From NCBI GenBank assembly GCA_019802505.1, contig JAFMOC010000091.1, positions 903,501-967,500 of the forward strand: DNA of 64,000 bases. The letters are read 5' to 3'. Shown one piece after another: positions 26,535 to 37,799 of the stretch (position 1 is the first letter of the stretch; each line of letters begins with the position of its first letter). Made by a program: the position numbers and the translations under genes. The notes under the pieces were generated by a model. It was not told the DNA's origin. It was given only the letters and a program-made list of their open reading frames with translations, and made no database searches. Source of the stretch: Corydoras sp. C115 (lineage: Eukaryota; Chordata; Actinopteri; Siluriformes; Callichthyidae).

Positions 26535-29050
26535 TAAAAGTAATCAGTGAGTTTGTGTTGACTTAGGAATAAATAAACCCCAAAGACACGCAACACGTAA
26601 CACTGAGCTGCTTGAGATTCAGATCCGTACACAACTCTTAGAAGACGACAAGCCTGCACTCACGATACGCTCTCGGGTGGTTTGTCGTAGTATGAGCTGT
26701 TGTCATCCACATAACTCCTGGGACCTCCAAACTTTTCAGGGAAGGCGCTGTTTAGACCTGCCGGCTCATCGTTGACGTTATTCACCTGATTCAAAACACG
26801 AGGAAGAAATACTGATTATTATTATTATTATTATTGTGTTCTGCTCACGTTAGAATTCACGTCACGGAAGTGCACAGTACGCGTTTTGACCTGAACTGGT
26901 TCATTAACGAAAGTAATCTAAAACCTCCCACCGAGACACGGCTTCATCAACATCACAACCAATCTCTGAAAAGAACTCTGAACCGAGAATTAAGAGATCT
27001 GATTTCTGCAGTTCAGCTGAGTGTTAAATCTGCACAAACACTGAAGGCAGACTTTAAATGCTTTATGACATCAGATAATTATTAAAATAACACACCCAAG
27101 GACAAGAACATATACTCTGGATCTGTGAATAGTATATAAATCATACTAAAAACTAATAATGAGTTGATTTAAAGCCGTTTCATCTGTAAGCTCAGATCTG
27201 TAGAAGACATCGGAGTGAAACTGTCACCACAAGCCACACCCTGAAACCAGCGTTCCCTTCCCCCACCCGACACTGCAGACCAAAACCTGTCCATCCACCT
27301 GCACCGTGCCGGCAATGAGCAAACACTTCAACATGCATTTAACCCGCTGTGGTAAAACTCAGAGCTTTCAAAACAACACCAGCTTTAGCAGTTTCACTTC
27401 CACAGTCATCTACAGGCCATTCAAATTAAATGGTCTAATAAATAAAAACACAAATCTATACGAATGAGTCAATCGACATTCCAATTGCACACCGAGTACA
27501 GATTAGTGATGATTATGGAGCCATCATACCCAGTCCTCAACGTCGTTGGAAGGATTGGGTTCTTCCACGTTCTTCTCCCTGCGCCACAGGATGTTGCCCT
27601 TCCCAAAATGGTTGATTTTCTGCCGCGTCTTGATCGCAAAGACCATCATGATGATGAGGCACGCAAGCAGAAGGAAACCGAATACTATAGCGACGGCCTG
27701 CAAAGGGAAGGACAGAGAGAAATTTCAACATGTCCATTTAAAAACGCCAAGACGAGCTTAGGGGTCAGAACGTACCAAATCAGACATGAGATTAGGCCGA
27801 AGCTTACCTCCTGAGGATCCACCACACAGTAGTGATAGAGGTACTGGTTGACCATCAGTTCGGTTGGCTGAGGCCCCTGGTACTGAGCACAGAGAGCCTG
27901 AACCTGGTAGTAATTTACAGATCCAGAGGTCTGTGCCATGGGGTTCACAGCCACCAGGTAGACCATGGTGGCGATGAGAATCATAAGAGCCAGGAAGGCG
28001 GTGAGGATGATCACAACCAGGTAAAACTTTCTGCTGTGCGCCCAGGGCTGATGGGAGATTAAAAGGACGAACATGACCAGCATGGCGGCAAAGGTGATGA
28101 TGGCCATCGAGATCATGAAGCCCTTCGCCTGGCGGGGATCGTTCTGCGAGCCCAGGACGCCATAGCCAAAGCCTCCCCCTCCAAAACCTCCACCAAAGGA
28201 CATGCCGGCACCAGCTCCATATCCCCCATATCCCCCGTACCCTCCCCCATATGAGCTTCCATACGAGCCTCCATAGCCCCCTGAAAAGCCAGTGACGCTC
28301 CCACTGGTGTCCCAAGCCAGAGTGGAGGCCACGCAGGCGAAAATCCCCACACAAAGCAAAATGCTGATGACGGCCATGATCTTCATGACCCCCGGAGGGG
28401 AGGACAAGCGGTAAAAGTGCTGGATCTCATCATCAGCGTAGTAGGAGTACGCAGGCTGGGACGGTTCACGGCTTCAAAGAAACAGAATTAATATAGTTAG
28501 AGGTTTACATCACGCTTTTAATCACAACACAAACAATATTACGATTTAAAAATAGGGATCTGAATTTAGACAGAGGTGCTTTACAAAAAACTAATTAATA
28601 AATAAAAATAAAAAAATTATATATATATATATATATATAGTAAAAAATAAATGTCCAATTAAAATGTTCATTTGTTATTAAGTTTGTTATTGTTATTATT
28701 ATTACTACAATTAAAGAAAATAAGTGTTTTTTCCTCTATACTCTATTTAGTAGAAATAGAATTAATAGTAAATTCACCAGCTTTCATCTTTAAATGTAAG
28801 TTTTAAAACACGATACAAAATGTAGCTGTTTTTTTTTTTGTTGGTATCAGTTTTGAGAATCTAAGAGGAAACCATAGCGCCGCCTAATCTACAATTAAAA
28901 CCAAACTTCAGTTTTAAACTGAAATAAAGAGCAAATTATTAAAAAGCAATTTAGTAAATAATGCAATAAGCAGAGGATTTAAACCAAATCGACTCACTAT
29001 TCAGCGTTAGACTCGTAGGGAGGAGGACTTCCATTCGGCAGGTACGACAT
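23793..29050 (-). CDS. ocln: Occludin, tight-junction MARVEL protein
   Basis: Four-pass membrane protein of tight junctions; its C-terminal domain binds ZO proteins. Coding exons in gene order: about 28997-29050, 27808-28471, 27530-27697, 26664-26785, 25741-25923, 24220-24391, 24077-24118, 23793-23891; about 500 aa (human 522). The N-terminus MSYLPNGSPPPYES is short, and the MARVEL domain begins after SSPPGVMKI. The first extracellular loop is very Tyr/Gly-rich (repeated GGYG), as expected for occludin, and YHYCVVDPQE is conserved in the second loop. The tail has a basic KPKKKRAGRPRR stretch, an acidic DYASSGDELDDDEF segment, then the occludin/ELL coiled coil (EYKSLQAELDEINKRL) ending in HIKRMVSDYD. 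The first exon length is uncertain by one base. Fish can have two ocln copies; I cannot say whether this is ocln a or b. Confidence 0.95.
24630..24880 (+). repeat. Family X repeat, uninterrupted copy, ocln intron
   Basis: Shares ATCTGATTGGCTGAGCCG, TTGCATCAATGCATGATG, GGCCACTGGATGGCA and TGTTACTCAGGGATCAGCA with the copy at 42010. Confidence 0.75.
26115..26330 (+). repeat. SINE fragment, ocln intron
   Basis: Begins at the box B region and runs to the CCCAGCACCC block. Confidence 0.75.
26474..26531. repeat. (CA)n microsatellite, ocln intron
   Basis: About 29 uninterrupted CA units. Confidence 0.92.
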
Positions 29051-29400
29051 GTTTTTCCTGCAGTAGACAAAAAGAGCGATAAACACATAAAACATGACGC
29101 TGGAATTTATTAAACTCGACTTAAAACCACAAAACATCAACATCTTTAAACTTTAAAGCTATTAAACACTGAAAACGCGCCAAAGAAACACCGTGCAGCA
29201 CAAACACCACCGACTCCTCTGAGTCCGTGTTTTTACCCTCATTTTAATCGTTAAATTGTCGGTTTTAAAGTTTTTTATTTTGTTAGTGAATAATTAAATT
29301 TATGAGATGAAAGCGGCTCACCTGTCCGCAGGAAGCGCCCTGTCGGTCTGAGCGGCTCGCGCGCACACTCACCTTTGTATTCAGCACCTTAAACCCCGCC
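29048..29400 (-). promoter_or_regulatory. ocln: ocln 5' UTR exons and promoter region
   Basis: The start-codon exon extends to an AG acceptor at 29057 (only a few bases of 5' UTR). A GTGAGCCG donor at the low end of a GC-rich patch (exon edge about 29322) fits a non-coding first exon running to about 29400, where the sequence is GC-rich with CpGs. The transcription start is inferred only. Confidence 0.5.
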
Positions 29401-29649
29401 CCCTCCCAACGGCTCCGTAAACAAAGGTAGCACAAGCCCCGCCCCTCACGTAGACTATAGAGCTGCACGTTTAGCAGGTGATGTTTTATTGACTGTAGAG
29501 CTGTGACGTCATCGCAGCTGATTTTAAAGTCGCAAAGCCGATCACAGCGTCATTAATGAGACGCAGCCGAAGTTCTTTAAGTTCTCAGGTTCTGTCTGTA
29601 AACTTTAATCTTTAGTCTGAATATTTAAATTTATTACATTTGCAGAGGG

Positions 29650-29850
29650 GGCGGCGCGGCGGCTTAGTGGTTTAGCATGTTCTCCTCTCAGTACACGGGA
29701 TTCCAGGTTTGAATATTGATCGGCGTGGAGTTTGCATGTACTCCCCATGTCCACGTGGGTTTCCTCTGGGTTCTCTGGTTTCCTTCCACAGTCCAAAAAC
29801 ATGGATTTAAGGTAAATTTAATGCTCTAAATTGCCCCATATGTGTGAATT
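29650..29850 (+). repeat. SINE, 3'-truncated, upstream of ocln
   Basis: Head (GGCGGCTTAGTGGTTTAGCA) and first half present; it ends at the GCCCCATAT block. Confidence 0.75.
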
Positions 29851-30079
29851 AAGCAGACCACGATACGTGAATGAAGAACACCACAAAACAGTTAATTAGG
29901 AACTGCAGTATTTTGAATAACTACCGGGACTAACAGGAAACAACTAACTAACAGGAAACAATTTACACTGGTAAACAACTGGTCGCTTCTTGGTGCTCAT
30001 ACAGAGTATATAAACCTCCAGAGGGTTCCAAAAAGTTGTGATGTCACTGATATCTCATTATTGTAAGCTTAATCCTCTA

Positions 30080-30300
30080 TTTGGGATGCACGGTGGAGTT
30101 CTCTATGACCTGCCAGGGGAGAACATTTCGGGCATTGGGCAAATACACCCAGGACTGGGTGCCAATCCACTGCTGGACACACACTATATGGGGCAATTTA
30201 GAGCAACCGATTCACGTTAAATCCATGTTTTGGGACTGTGGGAGTTACATGAAAACTCCAGATTGGGATCTGAACCTGGATCCACAGCATTGTACTTATA
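30080..30300 (-). repeat. SINE, minus orientation, decayed
   Basis: CCAGGGGAGAACATTTCGGGC and the TATGGGGCAATTTAGAG blocks are recognisable. Probably within the marveld2 3' flank. Confidence 0.7.
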
Positions 30301-30902
30301 ATTGTTAATATTCGACTTTCCTGATCTCTGTTGCATAAACAAACAAACCAACTTACCATAAACAACACAACCATTAAAAAAAAAACCATGTTAGATAAGT
30401 ACGTTTGTTTATAAACACTGGTTTTAAGTGCACAGCAAAAAAAGAGAATTAAATTGTTACAGAATACTGTTAAGACCTCCATCACTTTCACAACGTTCAG
30501 CAGTTCTGCTACAAACGTGAGGAACGTTTCATAAATAAAAAGATTTATCATTTTTAACTTATAATACAAAGTCCATATCAATAACATTTCTGTAAAAACA
30601 AGTGCGGTTATTTCCGGAAAACAGTCATTTGGAACACAGCAGATTTCTGGAATGAAGCCGTGATGTCACAGTTTGTAATGCAACGTGCCGTAATTAAGTG
30701 ATCGGCTATCTGAATATTTCAGTTCAGTTCTGGATAATTATTTACACAGTATTGGTTTTCAGTCAATAAGGCGGTCGATCTTGAGGGAGCAGACATCATC
30801 GATGTCGTATCAGACATTTGTCCTGTTGATGTGGAAACGCCGTGTGAAGTTCAGAGCGGCTACGGAAATGAGGGACCATCACGGTGCGCCGCTGGGACCG
30901 CT

Positions 30903-32223
30903 TCACTTGTAACCATCGTTCCAGGTCATGACCTTATCGTACTCCTGAATGCGATGTTTGATGTGTGCGAGCTTGTTTTTCAGATATTCACATCGCTCCT
31001 TCTTCTCGAGGAACGAAGGGTCCTTACAAAAAAAAAAAAAGATATAAAGAACCAAAAGGAGTATTAACACCATAATCCATTATAATTAAAAACCATCATC
31101 ATACAGGTAAACACACTCAAGGACTAAGTCACACGAACTCCTGAGCCTATCCCAGTTACGATGTGTAAACTCTATAAACAGGCAGTTTATAATCAGACTG
31201 ACACATTTATAACTAGAGGCAATACATTATCTCCAATACCCGCTCCAACATGCATGCAGACACAGGGAGAACATACAAACTATACACAGAAAACCAGTTG
31301 TAGTAACTGTTACATATGTACATATGACTAATTTACATTTTTCAATTAAAACAGTGAGGCATGGTGAGCATGTTCGTCTCTCAGCGCTGGGGATCCAGGT
31401 TCCAAACCCAATCTGGGTGGTTTCCATGTTCTTCACGTGTCTGTCAGGGATTTCTCGCAGGTTCTCTGGTTTCCTCCCACATTTCAAAAACATGGATTCA
31501 AGGTGAATTGGCTGCTTTAAATCTCCCCTTTAAAGTGTGTGTCTGTTTGAGTGCGTGTGAGTCCAGTGATTATGTGTATGTACTCCTAGGTAACATGTGG
31601 CTGATGTTTTATGTTAAATCCTAAAATAGCAGCACCACTCACTCCCACGTACACTTTTCATGTACACACAAGTCGCAGCAGAGCCGCATGACACAACGTG
31701 CTTGGAACTCCAAGAACCTTTTTAAAGGTGAATAAAGCATCATAAGGAAATGCATTCTAGAGATATACTAAACATTTATGCATAGTGGTAGTGCAGCTGC
31801 TCCTCCATGAGAACCTGCTAGAGCTATTCCACCACTAAATCTATTCATTCTGTAAAATTATTTTCCTTTCTGTCGTCATTCTTTAAAGAACAGAGGAAAA
31901 CCCTTTTTGTCCATAATTGCTTTTTCCTTTCCGGAAGCCCAGCTGCTCCTACCCCTCTCCCTCCCACCTCGCTTCCTCTTCCGCTTACACAGATTACTAC
32001 ATAAAAAAAAAACTTCAAATGACTTGTAATGAAATGTTCAGGACCTACGGGGTACCATGGAGACATCCCAGCCCATAATCAATAAAACAATACAAGGCAC
32101 AGTGCAAGGTGTATGTCCTCTATTAGGGTCGGGGGGGGGGGGGGGTTCCCCATGCCCATCCAGGTGAGAAGGTTTCAGGCGCTGGGCGGATACACCCAGG
32201 ACAGGGCGCCAATCCATCGCTGG

Positions 32224-32266
<43 letters not shown>

Positions 32267-32458
32267 ATATGGGGCAATTTGGAGAACTCTATTGACTTGA
32301 TCCATGTTTTTGGACTGTGGGAGGAAACCGGAGAACCCGGAGGAAACCCACGCGGACACGGGGAGAAGATGGAAACTCCACCCAGATGGGGATTCGAACT
32401 GGGAATCCCTAGTGCTGAGAGGAAAACATGCTAAACCACTAAACCACCGTGCTGCCTG

Positions 32459-32531
<73 letters not shown>

Positions 32532-35164
32532 ATATATTTAAACTTACATTTTTCTTCTGCATGTAAACCTGGAGGAGGCGGTTTATCCGTTCAAACTCCT
32601 AAAAAAAAAAAAAAAAAAAAAAAAAATTATAATTTAAATTTAAAAAAAGTTTTATTAGACTTTGTCACTTATAATAACAGGAAGCTTGACCCATAATTTT
32701 ATATATATATATATGTGTGTGTAGAACGAACATTGACATTTCCACAATGCAAAAATAAGTAAACAGACCATTTGTGTAGTTGGGTTTTGTGGTAAGTTTC
32801 GCATCATCCCGTCCATTTCGTCAAACTTTTTCAGAATTGCATGAACCTCCGCATGTAGCTCCTTATACTCAGAGTACTGGTCATTAAAAACCGCCTTGTA
32901 CTGGTCACGCTCCTCGTCATTTCGAATGGATTGGTACTTACTGCGGGAAAAACGTCACATCAGACAAATCCGTCCTCATTTCAAAATGATAAACTCACAG
33001 AGAAGACGGAGCACTCACGATAAATAATCAGGAACAATCACAGGTTTGGGGATGTGTCCCGATGGAATATGTCCTTTGATCACTTTTTGCTTGGAAGCAG
33101 TGGGAGGGGCCACGTGCGTGTTTACGGTTTTGCGGAGGAGATGAAGACTCCCTCGGATTTCCTTGCCACTGCCTACCAAAGACAAACCAACAGGTTTCCC
33201 TGAGTTTTAAATCCACTTGGTAATTATTAAAAAAATAAAAGCGAAATAAAAAAAAAATTAATCAGTCACCAAGGATTGAGTCACAGGTACTTCTGACTGC
33301 ATCTGGAGGAGGAGGAGGGGGACAAGTTCAGCTGCTATGTTATCTCTTAAGGGTGGAGTACTTTTATAGAACAGACAGATTAATAAGTGTACAACAGGAA
33401 CATTAGTTTTCTGGCTTCATACAGAGTAATCAGCACGTTAGTGGGATTAGAATCTGGATACCCAGTGCTGAGAAGATAGAGAACATGCTAAACACCAAGC
33501 CACCATGTCTATATAAAACTATAAACCATTTTCATTTCTATTCCATCGATATAATGAAGTATTCATATTTGACTTAAAAGCTTAATGTTGCCATTTAAAT
33601 CACTAATTATTAATAAAGTAATCTTTTAATTATTAGTAAAGTAATCTTAATTGGACTACGGCGGCACAGTGGCTTAGTGGTTTAGCATGTTCTCCTCTCA
33701 GCACTAGGGATTCCCGGTTCGAATCCCCATCTGGGTAGAGTTTCCATATTCTCCCCATGTCCGCATGGGTTTCCTCCGGGTTCTCCGGTTTCCTCCCACA
33801 GTCCAAAAACATGGATCAAGTCAATTGAGTTCTCCAAATTGCCCCATATAGAGTGTGTCTGTGTGAGTGAGTGTGTGCCCAGCGATGGATTGGCGCCCTG
33901 TCCTGGGTGTATCTGCCCAGCGCCCGAAACGTTCTCCCCTGGATGGGCATGGGGAACCCCACCGCGACCCTAATAGAGGAGAAAGCGGAAGATAATGGAT
34001 GAATGAATGAATGAATCTTAAGTGGATTAAGTCCGACCTTACCTCGTAGCCGTACCTCTCTCGATAGCGACGTGCCGCTTCGTGCCTCCAAAGTTTAAGA
34101 CACACGATGGCTCCAATGAGATACACCAGCATCGCCAAAAAGAGGAAGATGATCGCCACCGTCTGGCCGGCTTCCGTGCGACAGAAGGCCGCGTTGATGC
34201 CGTTGCTAAAAACGGGGTAATAACACAGTCCACCGCGTGTCGTGTCTCTCGTATACACTATGGCGCCGGCCATATAAAGCAAAGCCACGGCCAGGTTGAT
34301 TGCGAATTCAGTGAGTGGCCACCAGGTTGAGTCTAAAAGAATGGTACGGTAGTACATGGTCATACCCAGCACCAGCAAGATCACGGTCACGATCCACGCC
34401 AAACCAGCCACCACCAGGACGAACGGGGTCATGGGTCCGCTGTAGTAAGTGTCCCCATAGCCATACATGCCACTGTATCCACCGTACAACTGCGGCTGTG
34501 AGTAGCCGAACATGTTAAACCACTCGTTGTCTTTGTGAATGTACGCACAGACGCAGGCGAATATCGCCGCCCCTAAAAGCAACTCCACGCAACCAAGAAT
34601 CCGCAGAAGCCCCGGCCAGGATTTCATGTAGGCGTAGCGCTGATGGTACTCCTCGACGCGCTCGCTGTAGGTCAAAGCGGTGGTGTGTACAGTGCGGCCG
34701 TCCATCGACTCCGCGTGGTCGCCCAGCGTGGCTTCTCGTTCCTTTTGGGAATAGTAGCTGCCCCCTGAATCCCCAAATTTATCGGGATGGGATTCTGAGG
34801 TTGAGGGCGAGTGAGGAGGAGAGCACCGCACCCCCTCGGTGGTGGTGTTGTAAGTGCTGGATACGGGCGCTGAACTCTTGCTGCTCCGGTTGCTCCCACG
34901 GAAAAAATTCTTCCATGACTCGGGGATGAAGCGATGGACGGGTTTGATGTCGATGGACGGATTCTCCCCGTTCTCGCTCCCGAGTTCCGGCCCGACAGGA
35001 GGCTCGTCTGGTAGGGGAGGGGGAGGGAGCGGGTCCAAACTCAAAGCCAGATCAGACGACCTGTGCCGTCTTAAACTAGAGAGGCCTTCGAATGACGCCT
35101 CATCGTAGTGCAGACCGTTTCGGGCGCGCTCGAAGCGGCCGGGGGAGCCCCTGTCATAGGACAT
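30903..35164 (-). CDS. marveld2: Tricellulin (MARVEL domain-containing protein 2)
   Basis: Tight-junction protein of tricellular contacts. Coding exons in gene order: 34043-35164, probably 33268-33300 (11 codons, weak), 33019-33172, 32769-32940, 32548-32598, 30903-31022. The large exon gives MSYDRGSPGRFE, a Pro-rich segment (DPLPPPPLPDEPP), SWKNFFRG, then four membrane segments with AYIHKDNEW, FVLVVAGLAWIVT and GLCYYPVF, and ends at KLWRHEAARRYRERYGYE. GHIPSGHIPKPVIVPDY and the occludin/ELL domain (EERDQYKAVFNDQYSEYKEL, ending EYDKVMTWNDGYK) follow. All match tricellulin. Phases join cleanly in the last four exons, but the 33019-33172 exon needs one base more than the preceding exon supplies, so the middle of the model is unresolved (see findings). 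The start Met is preceded by an acceptor at 35181. Confidence 0.93.
31352..31520 (+). repeat. SINE fragment, marveld2 intron
   Basis: Head remnant GGCATGGTGAGCATGTTC through the body; tail missing. Confidence 0.7.
32110..32458 (-). repeat. SINE, minus orientation, marveld2 intron
   Basis: Reverse complement of the family, with an internal (CA)n expansion at 32227-32263 and a G homopolymer in the tail region. Its head abuts the (GT)n(AT)n tract at 32460. Confidence 0.85.
32460..32537. repeat. (GT)n(AT)n microsatellite, marveld2 intron
   Basis: GT units change to AT units and stop about 10 bp short of the exon at 32548. Confidence 0.92.
33430..33510 (-). repeat. SINE head fragment, minus orientation
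   Basis: Contains the reversed head (GAGAACATGCTAAACACCAAGCCACCATG). Confidence 0.65.
33660..34018 (+). repeat. Full-length SINE in marveld2 intron
   Basis: Complete head, body and (TGAA)n tail. Imperfect flanking repeats (CTTAATTGGACTA before, CTTAAGTGGATTA after). It ends 25 bp from the donor of the large marveld2 exon. Confidence 0.88.
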
Positions 35165-35181
35165 GGGGAAATGGGGTGGTC

Positions 35182-36295
35182 CTGGGTAGAGATGTAAACA
35201 GAACAATAAATTTAATTAAATCCAATACTTCACTTAAATCTGACATTTAAATTCATTTTCTGACTTGACTTGTGTTGTCTTCTTACTTTTAAGTCACGCT
35301 GATTAACAGCAAACTAACAATGTTCACTTAAAGGTTATCCGATAAAGTTATGAATGAATAATTCTTCAGGATATTTAACAGGATGCCTTTTAAATCCCAG
35401 ATTAGTAAGAAGTAGGATAACTTGTATTAAAACAGATATTCCAGCAGACATCGAGGCAGAGCAAAGTTCACCAAGAAAGAGATTAGATTAAAAAAAAAAA
35501 ATTTAATCAGAAAATGCAGCTTATGACACCAGGATAGGCCCCAGAATACTACAGACTAACTGCTTTCAACATCTCCTCAGAAAATCAGTTTCCCATAATG
35601 TTATTTGAAAGCTATTTGTTGTTATTTACAGCGTATCCGGTAAATGGGAAGTTGAAAAGAACCTATTGTAAATAGTTCCCATGTCAAACCTTGGCACTTC
35701 TCCTTTTTATAAAGGCTAAATTGTCTCCTAAAATAGGGACACGCCTATTAAATCACTGAAATGTGAATAAAATCAAGACCCTAGATCATGCAAAATTAAA
35801 TGAAATTAAACAATTGGCATCAAATGAAAAGAAATAAGTATTGCATGTAGGTGCTAAAGAAAATTATGGCTTTTTAAGTCATCTTGTTTACTGACATGGA
35901 AAGCCTACACATTATGACCATAAATATGTGGACGTTCGACCGAAACTGACATGAGATCAGAGGGTTTTCGAAACCAATAAGGAATTTTAAAAGTTTTAAT
36001 TTGGTGTAAACAGTGTTTGTAAGGTGAGGCAAGAGAGGCTTTACAGAAAAGTCTGGACTGCAACTGACACTGCAAGTCATCCAAAAAGTATTCAGTTGGA
36101 TTAAAGTCAGGACTTTGCAATGCCACTTGAGTTACTGCACAGCAGGTAAATCACACCAAGCCTTTATGAGCACACACAATCCACTTGGACAGGTAAAAGA
36201 CCCTCCCCAAACTGTAGATACAAAGATGTAGCTATATTTTTTATTATTATGTTTACTCAAAACAACCCTATACTTTTTAACCTACATACATATAC

Positions 36296-36333
<38 letters not shown>

Positions 36334-37183
36334 TATTCCATAGTTAATCCTATTCTCTGGGGCAGGGGGGCACACTAATCAAACACTATATGGGGTGATT
36401 TAGAGCATTAAATTTTTCAATTTACCTTAAATCTATGTTTTTTTTTGGACTGTGAAACCCACGCAGACACAGGGAGAGCATGGAAACTCCACCCTGACTT
36501 GGATTTGAACTTGGATGCCAAGCGCTGAGAGGAGAACATGCTAACCACCAAGCCACTGTGCTGCCCCAGTTAGAAAATTATCTCGTAATAAGTAGGTTTG
36601 TGTTACTGTGTCTCAACAGATCTTGTTACTTTGACACTCTGTGTTCTGTAGCGACATGTTTTCGCATGATTCATATTTTGCAACTGCTCATAGTTAGTTA
36701 TTATCAAGCCTAAACGATGTAAACTCCACAGAGGATGTGAGGAAAGTGAGGGAATGCGATCTGAGGAGCTGCCGAAAGACAATATCAGAGTCAGAGCTCC
36801 TCGGCCGAAGAGATTGGTCAAGCTTTGTAACATGAACACGGCTATGATAGCAGTGAAACCAAACCCCGAAGCTCATTCGCAAGGGGATCTAAAGCGAGCA
36901 GCTCGAGGAGGAAACACCACATGTAACCAGGTGAACCACCAGGTGAGCCGCCAGGTGAGCCGCCAGGTTACGGAAGGGTTGAGGTTTTGAAGAATTGAAT
37001 AGAATTTGGAAGTAAATACATATTTATTGACCTTTAGCTCCTCAGATTAGGGCCAACCTGCCTGCTGAAATAAAACACAGCGTTATTTTTAGAAGAGAAA
37101 AAAACAAACCAACAACAACAACAACAACAAAAACATCCCACTCCGTAATGACACTGCCTTGTTGTTATTTTGGCAAATCTTAC
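35182..37183 (-). other. Intron or 5' flank of marveld2, no gene seen
   Basis: AT-rich sequence with (AT)n at about 36300-36331 and a minus-oriented SINE fragment (36355-36565). If the small 37184-37207 exon is real, this is the intron between it and the start-codon exon. Confidence 0.45.
36355..36565 (-). repeat. SINE fragment, minus orientation
   Basis: Reversed head and body blocks, with the central part lost. Confidence 0.7.
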
Positions 37184-37760
37184 CTGGACATTCATAAACA
37201 TTGTGACCTGTGGGAACAAAAAAAGAACTTGTTTGTTGTTTAGCAGGGAAAAAAAGGGGTAATAAGGTGTCACCGTGCATCCCATTAACAGACAGAGCAG
37301 TGAGCAGACAGACAGACAGACGGAATAATAAAGGAGAAAGCGCGCCGTTCAAACTTTTACTAACACAGAGACAGAATAGAAAACAAACTCGACAGCATGA
37401 GCAGGTTTGGAAAAGCAGGAGTGTTTTAACAAAACTGCTGAAACAGCGAAACGGCTTCGAGAAAATCCGTTAAGCGTCAACAAGCGTGAGGCGAAGTCTT
37501 CAGTCCCGAAAACCAACAGCCAGGTAGCGCCGGCGGTGTGAGGTAAACACACAACCCCAACATAAAGCCCCGGAACGGCGTCGCAGCGTGTCGTTCACAC
37601 AGAACCGAACCCCAAAAAACACCGAACTTCTCACCTTTTCTCTCAGACTGCAGATCAACAACTATTCGCACATTTCCCCCCGAAGCCAGCGGTTTGGGAA
37701 GACACCACGTGACCAGCCAATCCCCGAGTGCGACGTCACGAGGCGAAACTACAACAGGAG
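37184..37760 (-). promoter_or_regulatory. marveld2: Probable marveld2 upstream exon(s) and promoter
   Basis: A GC-rich patch at about 37470-37760 carries an E-box CACGTG (37706-37711), a CCAAT box (37717-37721) and a CRE-like GACGTCA (37732-37738) within 35 bp. Between it and the coding start, a 24-nt segment (37184-37207) is bounded by a minus-strand acceptor (CCCACAG) and donor (GTAAGATT), fitting a tiny 5' UTR exon. No competing plus-strand gene is visible. Motifs are seen; assignment to marveld2 is inferred from position. Confidence 0.45.
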
Positions 37761-37799
37761 GCAGAAAATGGGCGGGAACGACGCCGCATACTTTCCCAC

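Noticed and set aside
27758..28354. 198-codon frame over occludin exon in another frame
   Set aside because: Out-of-frame shadow of the occludin MARVEL exon.
32304..32696. Open frames with CGRKPENPEETH-type peptides here and at many other places
   Set aside because: These recur wherever the SINE occurs and are translations of the SINE, not genes.
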